From: Micromonospora sp. M71_S20 | GTDB taxonomy: Bacteria; Actinomycetota; Actinomycetes; Mycobacteriales; Micromonosporaceae | Direction of reading: 5' to 3' | Assembly: GCF_003664255.1 (NCBI RefSeq) | Contig: NZ_RCCV01000001.1 | Coordinates: forward strand, 868,001 to 932,000 | Length of the DNA: 64,000 nt | Shown: piece by piece, positions 45,474 through 54,701 of the stretch | Numbering within the stretch: position 1 is the first letter of the stretch | Layout: the number at the start of each line of letters is the position of its first letter | The notes under the pieces: model-generated | Told to the model about the DNA's origin: nothing | Databases searched by the model: none | Seen by the model: only the letters and a program-made list of their open reading frames with translations | Program-made: the position numbers and the translations under genes

Positions 45474-46331
45474 TCAGCCCCGGAGGGACCCCCGGGGGCG
45501 GGGCTGGCAGCGCGGGCAGCTGTACGACGAACGGTTCATGAACGCCTCACGACGGACGGGTGCGCCGCACCGGTGGCACGGCAGCCCCTCCCGGCCGTAG
45601 ACGTTCAGCGCCCGGTCGAAGTAGCCGCTCTCCCCGTTCACGTTGACGTAGAGGGCGTCGAAGCTGGTGCCGCCGGACTTGATCGCCTCGCCGAGGACGT
45701 CCCGGACGTGACCCAGCAGCCGCAGCGCGGCCGGGCCGGTCAGCGCGTCGGTGGGGCGGGCGCCGTGCAGCCGCGCCCGCCACAGCGCCTCGTCGGCGTA
45801 GATGTTGCCCACGCCCGAGATCAGCGTCTGGTCCAGCAGCGCCCGCTTGACCTCGGTACGCCGCCGGCGCAGCGCGGCGAAGAACGCCGCGTCGGAGAAC
45901 TGCGGGTCCATCGGGTCCCGCGCGATGTGCGCGATCTCCGCCGGCAGCTCGGCGCCCCCCGCGGAGACCGACAGGCCGCCGAACGTGCGCTGGTCGACGA
46001 AACGCAGCTCGGGACCGTCGTCGGAGAACCGGAACCGGACCCGCAGGTGCGTCTCGTCGGGGGCGTCGGCCGGCTGCACCAGCAGCTGACCCGACATGCC
46101 CAGATGCCCGATCACGGCGTCGCCGCTGTCCAGCGGCAGCCACAGGTACTTGCCGCGCCGGCGCACGTCCAGCACCGTCCGGTCGGCCAGCACGTCGGCG
46201 AAGTGCCCGCCGCCGGGCGTGTGCCGGCGTACCGCGCGGGGGTGGCGCACCTCGACGGAGGAGATCCGCCGGCCGGTGACCCAGCGGGCCAGCCCCTGCC
46301 GGACCGTCTCGACCTCCGGCAGCTCAGGCAC
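45474..46331 (-). CDS. mutM: Formamidopyrimidine-DNA glycosylase
   Basis: MutM/Fpg excises 8-oxoguanine and nicks the strand. The 285-aa protein has the catalytic N-terminal P2-E3 ([14 protein letters not shown]), a Lys in RRRGKYLWL, the H2TH region ([15 protein letters not shown]) and a C-terminal zinc finger (CHRCG... CPRCQ). The GTG start overlaps rnc by 8 bp, so the two are coupled. Confidence 0.98.
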   Translation of the reverse strand: MPELPEVETVRQGLARWVTGRRISSVEVRHPRAVRRHTPGGGHFADVLADRTVLDVRRRGKYLWLPLDSGDAVIGHLGMSGQLLVQPADAPDETHLRVRFRFSDDGPELRFVDQRTFGGLSVSAGGAELPAEIAHIARDPMDPQFSDAAFFAALRRRRTEVKRALLDQTLISGVGNIYADEALWRARLHGARPTDALTGPAALRLLGHVRDVLGEAIKSGGTSFDALYVNVNGESGYFDRALNVYGREGLPCHRCGAPVRREAFMNRSSYSCPRCQPRPRGSLRG

Positions 46332-47118
46332 GGCCCAGGCCCGCCTCGGCGACCTGCGCCGTCGGGTCCCCGGCCGCCGGGCCCACCGGCCCGACCGGCT
46401 CCCGCTCCGCCTGCTCGGTGAGCGTCCGCCAGGCCGCCTCGGCCGCCCGCTGCTCGGCCTCCTTCTTGCTCCGCCCGTCGGCCCCGCCGTAGCGGTTGCC
46501 GGCGACGACCACCCAGGCGGTGAACGTCTTGAGGTGGTCCGGCCCGGTGCCCTCGATGCGGTACTCGGGGACGCCGAGCCCGAGCGCCGCGGTCAGCTCC
46601 TGGAGGCTGGTCTTCCAGTCCAGGGCCGCGCCCCGGCCGGCCGACTCGGCCATCAGCGGGTCGAACAGCCGGTGGATGACGATGGCGGCGGTGTCCAGCC
46701 CGTACTGGAGGTAGATCGCGCCGAGCAGCGCCTCCAGGGTGTCGGCGAGGATGCTCGCCTTGTCCCGCCCGCCGGTGGTCTCCTCCCCCTTGCCGAGCAG
46801 CAGGTAGGCGCCCAGCCCGTCCGGGCCGAGGCCCCGGGCCACGTCGGCGAGGGCGCGCATGTTGACCACGCTGGCCCGCAGCTTGGCCAGCTGCCCCTCG
46901 GGCAGGTCGGGGTGGTTGTGGAAGAGCGCGGTGGTGATCACCACGCCGAGCACCGAGTCGCCCAGGAACTCCAACCGCTCGTTGGTGGGCAGGCCGCCGT
47001 TCTCGTACGCGTACGAGCGGTGGGTCAGCGCGCGCTCCAGCAGCTCCGGATCCAGGCTGACGCCAAACGCGGCTTCCAGGTGGCCGACGGACGCCCGCCG
47101 CCGCTTGTCGTTGCTCAT
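46324..47118 (-). CDS. rnc: Ribonuclease III
   Basis: RNase III cuts double-stranded RNA, including rRNA precursors. The 264-aa protein has the signature [15 protein letters not shown] and the [15 protein letters not shown] acidic site, then a dsRNA-binding domain ([14 protein letters not shown]... [20 protein letters not shown]). The C-terminal tail is Pro/Gly-rich. Start and stop both overlap neighbours (plsX ATGA; mutM 8 bp), placing it in the rsmD-mutM run. Confidence 0.97.
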   Translation of the reverse strand: MSNDKRRRASVGHLEAAFGVSLDPELLERALTHRSYAYENGGLPTNERLEFLGDSVLGVVITTALFHNHPDLPEGQLAKLRASVVNMRALADVARGLGPDGLGAYLLLGKGEETTGGRDKASILADTLEALLGAIYLQYGLDTAAIVIHRLFDPLMAESAGRGAALDWKTSLQELTAALGLGVPEYRIEGTGPDHLKTFTAWVVVAGNRYGGADGRSKKEAEQRAAEAAWRTLTEQAEREPVGPVGPAAGDPTAQVAEAGLGRA

Positions 47119-48110
47119 GATGTGGGTACCTCGGTGTCGGTGGAGCGGTCCGTGCGTTCCTCGCGGTCGCCCGTTTCGGCGCCGTCGAGCAGCGCGCGGA
47201 CCTGGTCGGTGGCGCGCCGTCGCCAGAGATGGGCGGCCAGCGCGATGCCCGCGGCGACGTCCTCGGCGCGGGCGGCGCCGTGGCAGACGACCACCGTCCC
47301 GGCGACCCCGAGCAGGGCCGCCGCGCGCGGGGCGCCGCCGCCGGACGGGGGCCCGCCGGCCATCGCGTACGCGCCCTCGATCGCCTTGAGCAGCACGTTA
47401 CCGGTGAACCCGTCGGTGACCACCACATCGGCGCGCGCGCCGAGCGAGACGTCGTACCCCTCGACGAGGCCGACGTAGCGGCCGTCGCAGGGCAGCGACG
47501 CGGCGGCGAGGACGGGATCGGCGACGCGGCGGGCGCGGTCGCCCTTGCCCGCCTCGGTGCCCACCGACAGCAGCCCCACCCGGGGCGCGGCGACGGCGTG
47601 CGCCACCGCCGCGTAGGCGGCGCCGAGCACGGCGTGGCGGGCCAGGGTGGCCGGGCGTGGCTCCAGCGAGCCGCCGACGTCCAGCAGCACCACCGGGCCG
47701 GCGACGGCCGGCAGGGTGGCGACCAGCGCGGGACGGCGCACGTCCGGCCAGCGGCCGAGGCCGAGCGCGACTGCGGTGACGGTGGCGCCGGTGGACCCGG
47801 CGGAGACGAACGCGTCGGCGACGCCGTCGCGGACGGCGTGCACCGCCGCGCGGACGGTGCTGTCGGCGCGGGCGGCCACGGGGTGGTCGGCCATGCCGAC
47901 GGCGGCGCGGACGGGCCGTACGGTGACCCGGGCGCGCTGCGCCGGGTCGAGGGCACGGATCACCTCGCCGGCGGCCTCGGCCGGGCCGACGAGCAGCAGA
48001 TGCAGGTCCGGGTCGGCGCGCACAGCCCGCAGAGCGCCGTCAACCACGACGGCGGGAGCGTCGTCCCCGCCGAGGAGGTCAACGGCGATCCGCGCGGTGC
48101 CCGGCTCCAT
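47115..48110 (-). CDS. plsX: Phosphate acyltransferase PlsX
   Basis: PlsX converts acyl-ACP to acyl-phosphate for phospholipid synthesis. The product is 331 aa from ATG 48110 ([19 protein letters not shown]). The family box is usually DAMGGDxxP; here M is L and the following H is D, so the sequence is divergent but collinear, with [13 protein letters not shown] and [18 protein letters not shown] intact. A GTG at 48212 would extend it by 34 residues without matching the family. The rpmF-plsX-rnc order is the common bacterial arrangement. Confidence 0.93.
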   Translation of the reverse strand: MEPGTARIAVDLLGGDDAPAVVVDGALRAVRADPDLHLLLVGPAEAAGEVIRALDPAQRARVTVRPVRAAVGMADHPVAARADSTVRAAVHAVRDGVADAFVSAGSTGATVTAVALGLGRWPDVRRPALVATLPAVAGPVVLLDVGGSLEPRPATLARHAVLGAAYAAVAHAVAAPRVGLLSVGTEAGKGDRARRVADPVLAAASLPCDGRYVGLVEGYDVSLGARADVVVTDGFTGNVLLKAIEGAYAMAGGPPSGGGAPRAAALLGVAGTVVVCHGAARAEDVAAGIALAAHLWRRRATDQVRALLDGAETGDREERTDRSTDTEVPTS

Positions 48111-48224
48111 CGGAACGCCGGCCGGAACGGACCGGCCGGCGTCGGAGAGAGCCGGGACACCGGGCGATTGCCAGGGTGCGCGCGCCGCCCGACCAGGGGT
48201 CGGGGGCGTCACTCGGCGTCCAGG

Positions 48225-48398
48225 TCAGACCTCGAGAACCTGGCGGCCGTTGTAGGTGCCGCAGACGGAGCAGGCGGCGTGGGGCAGCTTCGCCGACTTG
48301 CACTGGGGGCAGGCCACGGTCGCGACCACGGTCGCCTTCCAGTTCGCCCGGCGGGCGCGGGTGTTGCTGCGCGACATCTTGCGCTTGGGGACGGCCAC
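48225..48398 (-). CDS. rpmF: 50S ribosomal protein L32
   Basis: This 57-aa ribosomal protein starts at GTG 48398 (MAVPKRKMSRSNTRARRA). It has the two CxxC pairs of a zinc ribbon (CPQC and CSVC), so it is the zinc-binding form of L32. It lies 5 bp after the DUF177 gene, a near-universal pair. Confidence 0.97.
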   Translation of the reverse strand: MAVPKRKMSRSNTRARRANWKATVVATVACPQCKSAKLPHAACSVCGTYNGRQVLEV

Positions 48399-48403
48399 GG
48401 TTC

Positions 48404-48967
48404 CTACTCCTCTTTACGGTTCAGTTGCGACAGGCCCGCCCAACGCGGGTCGATCTGCTCGTGACTGTGGTCGGCCGGCAGATCGTCCAAGTGCACCCCG
48501 CATTCGGGGCACAGGCCTGGGCAGTCCTCCCGGCAGAGCGGGTTGGTCGGCAGCGTGAGCACCACCGCGTCCCGCAGCGCCGGCTCCAGGTCGATCAGAT
48601 CGCCCTGCATCCGGCCCACCTCGTCCTCGTCGGTCGTGGTGTCCGTGGTGCTGTTCTCGTACGCGTACAGCTCCTGGATCCGCACGGCCAGCGAGTCGTC
48701 GATCTCGCGTAGGCAGCGACCGCACTCGCCCCGGACGGTACCGCTGACGGTCCCCGAGACGAGCACGCCCTCGGACACCGACTCCAACCTCAGATCGAGG
48801 TCGAGGTCCGCGCCCTCCGGCACGGCGATCATCTCGCCGCCGAGGTCCGCCGGTGCCGGCACCACCCGCTTGACCGTACGCAAGGCACCAGGCCGGCGCG
48901 GCAGCTCCCTCGTGTCGAGGACCAGCGGCGACCTGGGGTCGAGTGTCGATGGCGTGTGTTTGGGCAT
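48404..48967 (-). CDS. yceD: DUF177 (YceD-like) 23S rRNA accumulation protein
   Basis: The product is 187 aa from ATG 48967 (MPKHTPSTLDPRSPLVLDTR). The DUF177 core has GTVRGECGRCLREIDDSL, then LPTNPLCREDCPGLCPECG with a cysteine cluster. The family is linked to 23S rRNA levels and is almost always next to rpmF, as here. TAACCT at 49002-49007 (minus) lies about 35 bp upstream and may be an internal promoter. Confidence 0.95.
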   Translation of the reverse strand: MPKHTPSTLDPRSPLVLDTRELPRRPGALRTVKRVVPAPADLGGEMIAVPEGADLDLDLRLESVSEGVLVSGTVSGTVRGECGRCLREIDDSLAVRIQELYAYENSTTDTTTDEDEVGRMQGDLIDLEPALRDAVVLTLPTNPLCREDCPGLCPECGVHLDDLPADHSHEQIDPRWAGLSQLNRKEE

Positions 48968-49076
48968 AGTCAGACTCCGGCCGGTGAGAGGCCGACAAAA
49001 GAGGTTACCTGGGCGACCGCCGGACCGTCGAACCGGGGGCGGCGCCCGCCCCGTCTGCCGGCTGGTGAGGTGCCGC

Positions 49077-49574
49077 TCAGAAGGGTAGCGGGCGTTCCGC
49101 CTCCTCCCCACCGAAGGTGCCGATCTCGCGCAGCGCGTGCATCTTGTCCCGGCCGCGCTCTATCGAGGCGAGTGCCCGGGTGAGGAACTGCTCGAAGTTG
49201 GCCAGCGCGGTGTCGACGTAGTCGTCGACCTCCTCGCGCAGGCGCTGCGCCTCGGCGCGGGCCTCCGCGATGATCCGCGCGCCCTCGTGCTCGGCGGAGA
49301 CCGTGATCTCGTTCACCGAGACCAGCCGGGCGTGTTCCGCCTCACCCTCGCTGATGATCCGGTCGGCCTCGCGCTTGCCGGCCTCCATGATCTTGTCCCG
49401 CTCCTCGAGCAGCGCGGCGGCTCGGCGCAGGTCGGCGGGGAGTTCGGCGCGCAGCTCGTCGAGGGCCGCGATGAACTCGCCCCGGTCGACCATGCAGTTG
49501 TTGCGCGACATCGGGACGGAGCGGGCCTGCTCCACCATGGCGATCAGTTCGTCGATGCGATCGAGCGGGTCCAC
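49077..49574 (-). CDS. sepIVA: DivIVA-like division protein (SepIVA-like)
   Basis: The 165-aa coiled-coil protein starts at GTG 49574 (MDPLDRIDELIAMVEQARSVPMSRNN). It has a short conserved N-terminal segment, CMVDRGEFIAALDELRAEL, a long helix (DKIMEAGKREADRIISEGEAEHA in pieces), and a C-terminal REIGTFGGEEAERPLPF. Its place between coaD and DUF177-rpmF matches mycobacterial SepIVA, an essential regulator of septation and cell-wall growth. The assignment rests on synteny and architecture. Confidence 0.87.
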   Translation of the reverse strand: MDPLDRIDELIAMVEQARSVPMSRNNCMVDRGEFIAALDELRAELPADLRRAAALLEERDKIMEAGKREADRIISEGEAEHARLVSVNEITVSAEHEGARIIAEARAEAQRLREEVDDYVDTALANFEQFLTRALASIERGRDKMHALREIGTFGGEEAERPLPF

Positions 49575-49762
49575 CGGTACCTCACTCCTGTCGTTCGTCG
49601 GGCCGATCTACATGATGCGGGCTACGGCCGGTTTCCCGCTCCACACATCATGTCGCGCCCCGACCACACCGCGCCGCTCACCCCGGCCCGGCGCGTCGCG
49701 GTGCGCGACGACGTGATCCCCGCCGGGCACGCTCCGGCGGGGTGGGGGATGGCCGCGGGAGG

Positions 49763-50251
49763 TCAGTCGCGCGGCGGCGGGGAGAGTCGGGCCCGCAGTT
49801 CCGCGCCGACCCGGTCGGGCACGTGGGCGGAGATGTCGCCGCCCCACTTCGCCACGTCCTTGACCAGGCTGGAGGAGAGGAACGAGTAGAGCGGGTTGGT
49901 CGGCATGAACAGGGTCTCCACGCCGGCCAGGCCGATGTTCATCTGCGCCATCTGCAGCTCGTAGTCGAAGTCGCTGACCGCCCGCAGGCCCTTGATCAGC
50001 ACACTCGCCTGCTGCGCCCGGCAGAAGTCGACCAGCAGGCCGCGGAACGACTCCACCCGGACGTTGTCGTAGGAGGCGGTCACCTCGCGGAGCATGTCGA
50101 TCCGCTCCTCGACGGTGAACAGGCCGCTCTTCGACTGGTTGACCAGCACGCCCACGATCACCTCGTCGAACAGCCGGCTCGCCCGGCCGACGATGTCGAG
50201 GTGCCCGTTGGTGACCGGATCGAACGAGCCGGGACACACCGCACGTCTCAT
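49763..50251 (-). CDS. coaD: Pantetheine-phosphate adenylyltransferase
   Basis: CoaD makes dephospho-CoA. The 162-aa protein from ATG 50251 has the nucleotidyltransferase motif CPGSFDPVTNGHLDIVGRA (TxGH), KGLRAVSDFDYE, and the C-terminal SSSLVKDVAKWGGD in place of the ISSTxxR motif. The ATG overlaps the rsmD stop in ATGA. Confidence 0.98.
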   Translation of the reverse strand: MRRAVCPGSFDPVTNGHLDIVGRASRLFDEVIVGVLVNQSKSGLFTVEERIDMLREVTASYDNVRVESFRGLLVDFCRAQQASVLIKGLRAVSDFDYELQMAQMNIGLAGVETLFMPTNPLYSFLSSSLVKDVAKWGGDISAHVPDRVGAELRARLSPPPRD

Positions 50252-50811
50252 GATCGGCGACCGTACCAAAGGGTCGTCTCGCCGTACCGGCGGCTGCGCT
50301 CGCCGGTGACGCCCTCCACCCACCCGACCGGGCCGGTGCGGCTGGACCGCTCCACCACCAGCAGGGCGTCCGGGGCCAGCCAGCCGCCGTCGACCAGCGC
50401 GGCGAGCATCGCGGTGATCTCCGCGTCCGGCACCGCGTAGGGCGGGTCGGCGAAGACCACGTCGTACGGGTCGCCGTCCGGGCCGGCCGCCAGCACCGTG
50501 GCGACCCTCCCGGTGACCAGCCGGGCGGCCGGGGCGGCGCGCAGCGTCGCCACGTTCTCCCGGATCACCCGGGCCGCGCGGGGGTCGGACTCCACCAGCA
50601 GCACGTGCGCGGCACCCCGGGAGAGGGCCTCCAGGCCGACCGCGCCGGACCCGGCGTAGAGGTCGGCGAAGCGGGCGCCGGCCAGGTCGACCTCGGCCTG
50701 CACGGCACTGAACAGCGCCTCGCGGACCCGGTCCGACGTGGGCCGGGTGCCCGCGCCGGGCGGCGCGGCGAGCCGGCGCCCACCGAGGGTCCCGGCCACG
50801 ATCCGGGTCAC
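50248..50811 (-). CDS. rsmD: 16S rRNA (guanine-966-N2)-methyltransferase RsmD
   Basis: The 187-aa SAM-dependent methyltransferase has MTRIVAGTLGGRRL at its start, then PTSDRVREALFSA, the SAM site FADLYAGSGAVGLEALSRGA and the catalytic FADPPYAV. GTG 50811 lies behind aggaggaga. That GTG overlaps the stop of a seven-codon ORF (GTGA). It is the first gene of the leftward rsmD-coaD unit. Confidence 0.97.
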   Translation of the reverse strand: MTRIVAGTLGGRRLAAPPGAGTRPTSDRVREALFSAVQAEVDLAGARFADLYAGSGAVGLEALSRGAAHVLLVESDPRAARVIRENVATLRAAPAARLVTGRVATVLAAGPDGDPYDVVFADPPYAVPDAEITAMLAALVDGGWLAPDALLVVERSSRTGPVGWVEGVTGERSRRYGETTLWYGRRS

Positions 50812-50828
50812 CGTCTCCTCCTGCTCAT
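50808..50828 (-). CDS. Possible six-residue leaderless uORF of rsmD
   Basis: ATG at 50828 lies 7 nt after TAGCGT. The ORF reads MSRRRR and stops at a TGA overlapping the rsmD GTG (GTGA). It also contains the aggaggag ribosome-binding site of rsmD, so it may be only a by-product of that site. Confidence 0.35.
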   Translation of the reverse strand: MSRRRR

Positions 50829-50994
50829 GCGCACGACGCTACGCGACGCGGAGACGGTCGGCGTCGACACGGTGCGTGCCTCCGACCGACCCGGGCGACC
50901 ACCCTGCGTATATCGATGATCTCGCATTCATAACAACATCCTCGGTCTTCGCTGAGCGTTGTGCCGCACGCGGCGACCTCGCTAGGGTCTGCCG
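50829..50994. other. Divergent promoter region, rsmD / LPXTG gene
   Basis: No gene. Leftward -10 TAGCGT at 50836-50841; an alternative pair TTGTTA (50936-50931) and TATACG (50912-50907) sits further out with 18-bp spacing. Rightward -10 TAGGGT is at 50983-50988. The middle (50905-50945, tatatcgatgatctcgcattcataac) is notably AT-rich. Confidence 0.45.
50983..50988 (+). promoter_or_regulatory. -10 hexamer before the LPXTG leader ORF
   Basis: TAGGGT lies 6 nt before GTG 50995, the same spacing as at xerC. Confidence 0.5.
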
Positions 50995-51129
50995 GTGCCG
51001 GCGGGTGCCCCGCCGGCTCCACGGCGCGAGGGGGCGTCCGCGTCGCCGCGCGCGCTCGGTCGAGCCGCCCGACCGCTCCCTTCCGCGCCGCTCCTCCGAC
51101 GCTTCCTCACACCCCGGGAGTACGCGTGA
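50995..51129 (+). CDS. Possible leaderless 44-aa leader ORF coupled to the LPXTG gene
   Basis: GTG at 50995 lies 6 nt after TAGGGT. It opens 44 codons (MPAGAPPAPRREGASASPRA...) rich in Pro, Ala and Arg, ending TYR-ALA-TGA at 51127-51129. The TGA overlaps the GTG of the LPXTG gene as GTGA. It has no domain and no signal. The evidence is promoter spacing plus the exact overlap. Confidence 0.42.
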   Translation: MPAGAPPAPRREGASASPRALGRAARPLPSAPLLRRFLTPREYA

Positions 51130-52373
51130 TCCGTCCCCCGCTGTCGCCGCGGCGACCGCTCACCGTGGCAGCCGCCGCCCTGGCCGGTCTCGTCACGGCG
51201 TTCGCGGTCTCGTCGCCGGCGATCGCCACCAACCCGTCGCCCTCGGCCTCGGCGAGCGCGACCGCCCCCGCCCCCGAGCCGACCCGGTCGTCCACCCCCC
51301 AGGAGCCGACCTGCGTCAGCGCCGCCGACGCGCGCTACACGCACACGTTCGACGGGGCCAGGGGCGAGGCGTCGATCACGCTGACCAACGGCCCGCTCTG
51401 CGAGGGCGAGAAGCAGGACTTCGCGCTGGTGTCCTACGTGGCGCCGTCGGCGAAGTTCGCCGTGCCGCAGTACCTGTTCGACAAGTCCGTCAAGGCCTTC
51501 GCCCCGGTGCCGGACGGCGAGATCGGCACCGTCGCCAAGCTGGAGTTCAAGGTCGCCGTACCGACCTGCTTCACCCAGGTCGACTTCGTCTTCGGCAGCG
51601 AGATCATCGACCCGCTGGTCGAGGGCGGCAAGCGCTACGACAACCGCAAGGTCGGCAGCCCTGCCGGCATCGGCGCCCGCTCCGAGGGCCCGGCCGCCTG
51701 GTACAACGGCGGCGAGGGCACCTGCGTGGCCGAGCCCGCCGTCGAGGCCACGTACGACTGCACCGGCAGCGCGACGCTCACCCTGGTCAACCGGGGCAAC
51801 GTGGCGGCGGTCTTCGCGGTCACGGGCAGCGGCGAGCTCGCCGAGAAGGTGACCGTGGCGGCGGGCAAGTTCGAGAAGCTCGAGCTGACCGAGGCGCAGG
51901 CCAAGGAGATCACCGTCGCGGCCGAGGGCATGAAGACCTGGCAGGGCGGCTGGAAGCAGCCCGAGGACTGCCAGCAGCCCGAGGTCGGCAAGCCGACGAT
52001 CTCCCACGCCACCACCTGCGAGGAGCTGATCCTCAAGGTGGCCAACCCGGAGAACGGCATCAGCCTCACCTCGACCTTCACCCCGAGCACCGGCGAGCCG
52101 AAGACCGTGACCTTCGCGCCCGGCACCACGAAGACCGTGACGTTCCCGGCCGCCGAGGGGCTCAGCGTCGTCTTCACCGGTGACCTGGAGTCGGCGAAGC
52201 CGATCGCGTGGACCGCTCCCGAGGGCGGCTGCGACGACGGCGGCGAGGGCGGTGGCCTCCCGGTCACCGGCGCGGCGGCCGGCGGCATCGCCGCCGGCGC
52301 GGTCGCCCTGCTCGCCCTGGGCGCGGTGCTGTTCGTCGTCGCCCGCCGGCGTCGGGTGCGCTTCACCGCCTGA
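51126..52373 (+). CDS. LPXTG-anchored surface protein
   Basis: The 415-aa protein starts at GTG 51126, with a signal peptide (PLTVAAAALAGLVTAFAVSS), a Ser/Pro/Ala linker and a beta-rich extracellular body with paired cysteines (CVSAAD, PLCEGE, PTCFTQ, GTCVAEP, YDCTGS, EDCQQP, TTCEEL, GGCDDG). The C-terminus is a sortase signal: LPVTG at 378-382, a hydrophobic helix (GAVALLALGAVLFVVA) and a basic RRRRVR tail. It is probably linked covalently to peptidoglycan by a class E/F-like sortase; no sortase gene is in the window. Its function is unknown. Confidence 0.9.
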   Translation: MIRPPLSPRRPLTVAAAALAGLVTAFAVSSPAIATNPSPSASASATAPAPEPTRSSTPQEPTCVSAADARYTHTFDGARGEASITLTNGPLCEGEKQDFALVSYVAPSAKFAVPQYLFDKSVKAFAPVPDGEIGTVAKLEFKVAVPTCFTQVDFVFGSEIIDPLVEGGKRYDNRKVGSPAGIGARSEGPAAWYNGGEGTCVAEPAVEATYDCTGSATLTLVNRGNVAAVFAVTGSGELAEKVTVAAGKFEKLELTEAQAKEITVAAEGMKTWQGGWKQPEDCQQPEVGKPTISHATTCEELILKVANPENGISLTSTFTPSTGEPKTVTFAPGTTKTVTFPAAEGLSVVFTGDLESAKPIAWTAPEGGCDDGGEGGGLPVTGAAAGGIAAGAVALLALGAVLFVVARRRRVRFTA

Positions 52374-52391
52374 GCCGGACCGAGTTGACCC

Positions 52392-52429
52392 GTGAGGGCG
52401 CGCCGACCGCGTGGTCGGCGCGCCCTCAC
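52392..52429. terminator. Perfect 17-bp bidirectional terminator
   Basis: gtgagggcgcgccgacc (52392-52408) and ggtcggcgcgccctcac (52413-52429) pair without mismatch around loop gcgt. It lies between the convergent LPXTG and recG genes. Confidence 0.88.
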
Positions 52430-52499
52430 CCGTTACGGGACCGCCGTCGATCGCCAGCTGCTCGCCGTGGCCCGCAACACCGCCAGCGACGGGCCAGCG

Positions 52500-54701
52500 T
52501 CAGCCCTTCTCCAGGTATTCCGCGCGTTCCTCGTCTACCAGGGCGGCCACCGACGCGGCCAGCGCCGGATGCCGGGCCAGCTCCGGGTCCTCCTCGACCA
52601 GGGCGATCGCCTCGACCCGGGCGTCGCGGATCAGGTCGGCGTCGCGCAGCAGCGAGAGCAGCCGCAGGTGCGAGCGGCGCCCCGACTGGGTGGCGCCCAG
52701 CACGTCGCCCTCCCGGCGCTGCTCCAGGTCCAGCTCGGCGAGCTTGAACCCGTCGGTCGTGGAGGCCACCGCGTCGAGCCGCTCCCGCGCGGGCGTGCCC
52801 TCAAGCGCCTCGGTGACCAGCAGGCAGAGGCCGGGGGCGGAGCCCCGCCCGACCCGGCCGCGCAGCTGGTGCAGCTGGGAGACGCCGAACCGGTCGGCGT
52901 CGAGCACGATCATCACGGTCGCGTTCGGCACGTTGACGCCCACCTCGACCACGGTCGTGGCGACCAGGACGTCGAGGTCGCCGGCGGCGAAGGAGCGCAT
53001 CACCGCGTCCTTCTCGTCGGCCGGCAGCCGGCCGTGCAGCACGCCGATGCGCAGGCCGTGCAGCGGCCCCTCGGCGAGCAGCGGCGCCACCTCGGTGACC
53101 GCCATCGGCGGCCGCCGCCCGTTGTCGTCCTCCGGCGGCGGTTCCTCCTCGCTCGCCGGACCCTCGCCGATACGCGGGCAGACGACGTACGCCTGGTGCC
53201 CGGCCGCCACCTCCTCGCGCACCCGGCGCCAGGCCCGGTCCAGGAAGGCCGGCTTCTCGGCGGCCGGCACCACGTGCGAGGCGATCGGCGAGCGGCCCTG
53301 CGGCAGCTGGGAGAGGGTGGAGGTCTCCAGGTCGCCGTAGACGGTCATCGCCACGGTGCGCGGGATCGGGGTGGCCGTCATCACCAGCACGTGCGGCGGC
53401 TGCTCGGCCTTGGCGCGCAGCGCGTCGCGCTGCTCGACGCCGAAGCGGTGCTGCTCGTCGACCACCACCAGGCCGAGGTCGGCGAAGTCGACGCCCTCGT
53501 AGAGCAGGGCGTGGGTGCCGAGCACGATGCCGGCGGCGCCGCTGGCGACCTCGGCCAGCGCGCGCCGGCGGGCCGCCGCGCCCAGCGAGCCAGTGACCAG
53601 CTCGACCCTGGTGGCGTCGTCGGCCGCACCCAGCTCGCCGGCCCGCCCGAGCGGCCCGAGCAGGTCGAGGATGCCCCGGTGGTGCTGCGCGGCCAGCACC
53701 TCGGTCGGGGCCAGCAGCGCGGCCTGCCCGCCCGCGTCGACCACCTGGAGCATCGCGCGCAGCGCGACCACCGTCTTGCCGGAGCCGACCTCGCCCTGGA
53801 GCAGCCGGTGCATCGGGTGGGCCGTGGCCAGGTCCGCCGCGATCTCCACGCCCACGTCGCGCTGGCCGGGCGTCAGCACGTAGGGCAGCCGGGCGTCGAA
53901 GGCGTCGAGCAGGCCGCCGGGCTTCGCCGGGCGGGGCCGGGCGGGCGAGGCGGCGGCCCGGCGCTTGCGCTGCACCAGGGTGAGCTGCACGGCGAACGCC
54001 TCGTCCCACTTGAGCCGGTGCCGCGCCCGGTAGAGCGCCTCCTTGCTGGACGGCCGGTGGATCTCGCGCAGCGCGGTGCCGATGCCGCCGAGTTTGCGGC
54101 TCGCGCGCAGGGTGGCGGGCAGCGGGTCCTCCGGCGCGGTGAAGGTGTCCAGCACCACCCGGACGCAGCGGGCGATGACCCAGGTGGGCACCGCCGCGGC
54201 GGCCGGGTAGACCGGGATCAGCGCGCCGGCGAACTCCTCGATCTCCTCGTTGACCGCCGCCTCGCCGTCGCCGCCCTCGCCGAGCAGGACGTACTCCGGG
54301 CCGTTGAGCTGCCGCTTGCCCCGGAACTCGGTGACCTTGCCGGCGAAGAGCCCCCACCGGCCGGGGCGCAGCTCCCGCTCCCGCCAGGCCTGGTTGCCGA
54401 AGAAGGTCAGCGTCAGGGTGCCGCCCGAGCCGTCGCCGACCGTCACCTCCAGCAGGTTGCCTCGGCGCTGGCGCATCGGGCGTACGGCGGTGCGCTGCAC
54501 CTGGGCCAGCACGGTGACCTGCTCGCCGACGTCGAGCGCGCGGATGTCGGTGTGCTCGCCGCGCTCGTCGTAGCGACGCGGGAAGTGGTAGATCAGGTCG
54601 CCGGCGGTGTGCAGGTCGAGATGCCCGGCGAGAGCCTTCGCGGTCTTCTCGCCGACCAGCTTCTTCAGCGGCGTGTCCATCGTGGCCGGCTCGGACGTCA
54701 T
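52500..54701 (-). CDS. recG: ATP-dependent DNA helicase RecG
   Basis: RecG remodels stalled forks and Holliday junctions. From ATG 54701 it is 733 aa. It has a wedge (OB) domain (GEQVTVLAQVQRTAVRP), Walker A GEVGSGKTVVALRAM near residue 300, a DEQH box (VVVDEQHRFGV), motif III VMTATPIPRT, and the C-terminal helicase lobe with VATTVVEVGVNVPNA and QLRGRVGRG. The start overlaps the stop of the DAK2 gene in ATGA. Confidence 0.98.
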   Translation of the reverse strand: MTSEPATMDTPLKKLVGEKTAKALAGHLDLHTAGDLIYHFPRRYDERGEHTDIRALDVGEQVTVLAQVQRTAVRPMRQRRGNLLEVTVGDGSGGTLTLTFFGNQAWRERELRPGRWGLFAGKVTEFRGKRQLNGPEYVLLGEGGDGEAAVNEEIEEFAGALIPVYPAAAAVPTWVIARCVRVVLDTFTAPEDPLPATLRASRKLGGIGTALREIHRPSSKEALYRARHRLKWDEAFAVQLTLVQRKRRAAASPARPRPAKPGGLLDAFDARLPYVLTPGQRDVGVEIAADLATAHPMHRLLQGEVGSGKTVVALRAMLQVVDAGGQAALLAPTEVLAAQHHRGILDLLGPLGRAGELGAADDATRVELVTGSLGAAARRRALAEVASGAAGIVLGTHALLYEGVDFADLGLVVVDEQHRFGVEQRDALRAKAEQPPHVLVMTATPIPRTVAMTVYGDLETSTLSQLPQGRSPIASHVVPAAEKPAFLDRAWRRVREEVAAGHQAYVVCPRIGEGPASEEEPPPEDDNGRRPPMAVTEVAPLLAEGPLHGLRIGVLHGRLPADEKDAVMRSFAAGDLDVLVATTVVEVGVNVPNATVMIVLDADRFGVSQLHQLRGRVGRGSAPGLCLLVTEALEGTPARERLDAVASTTDGFKLAELDLEQRREGDVLGATQSGRRSHLRLLSLLRDADLIRDARVEAIALVEEDPELARHPALAASVAALVDEERAEYLEKG

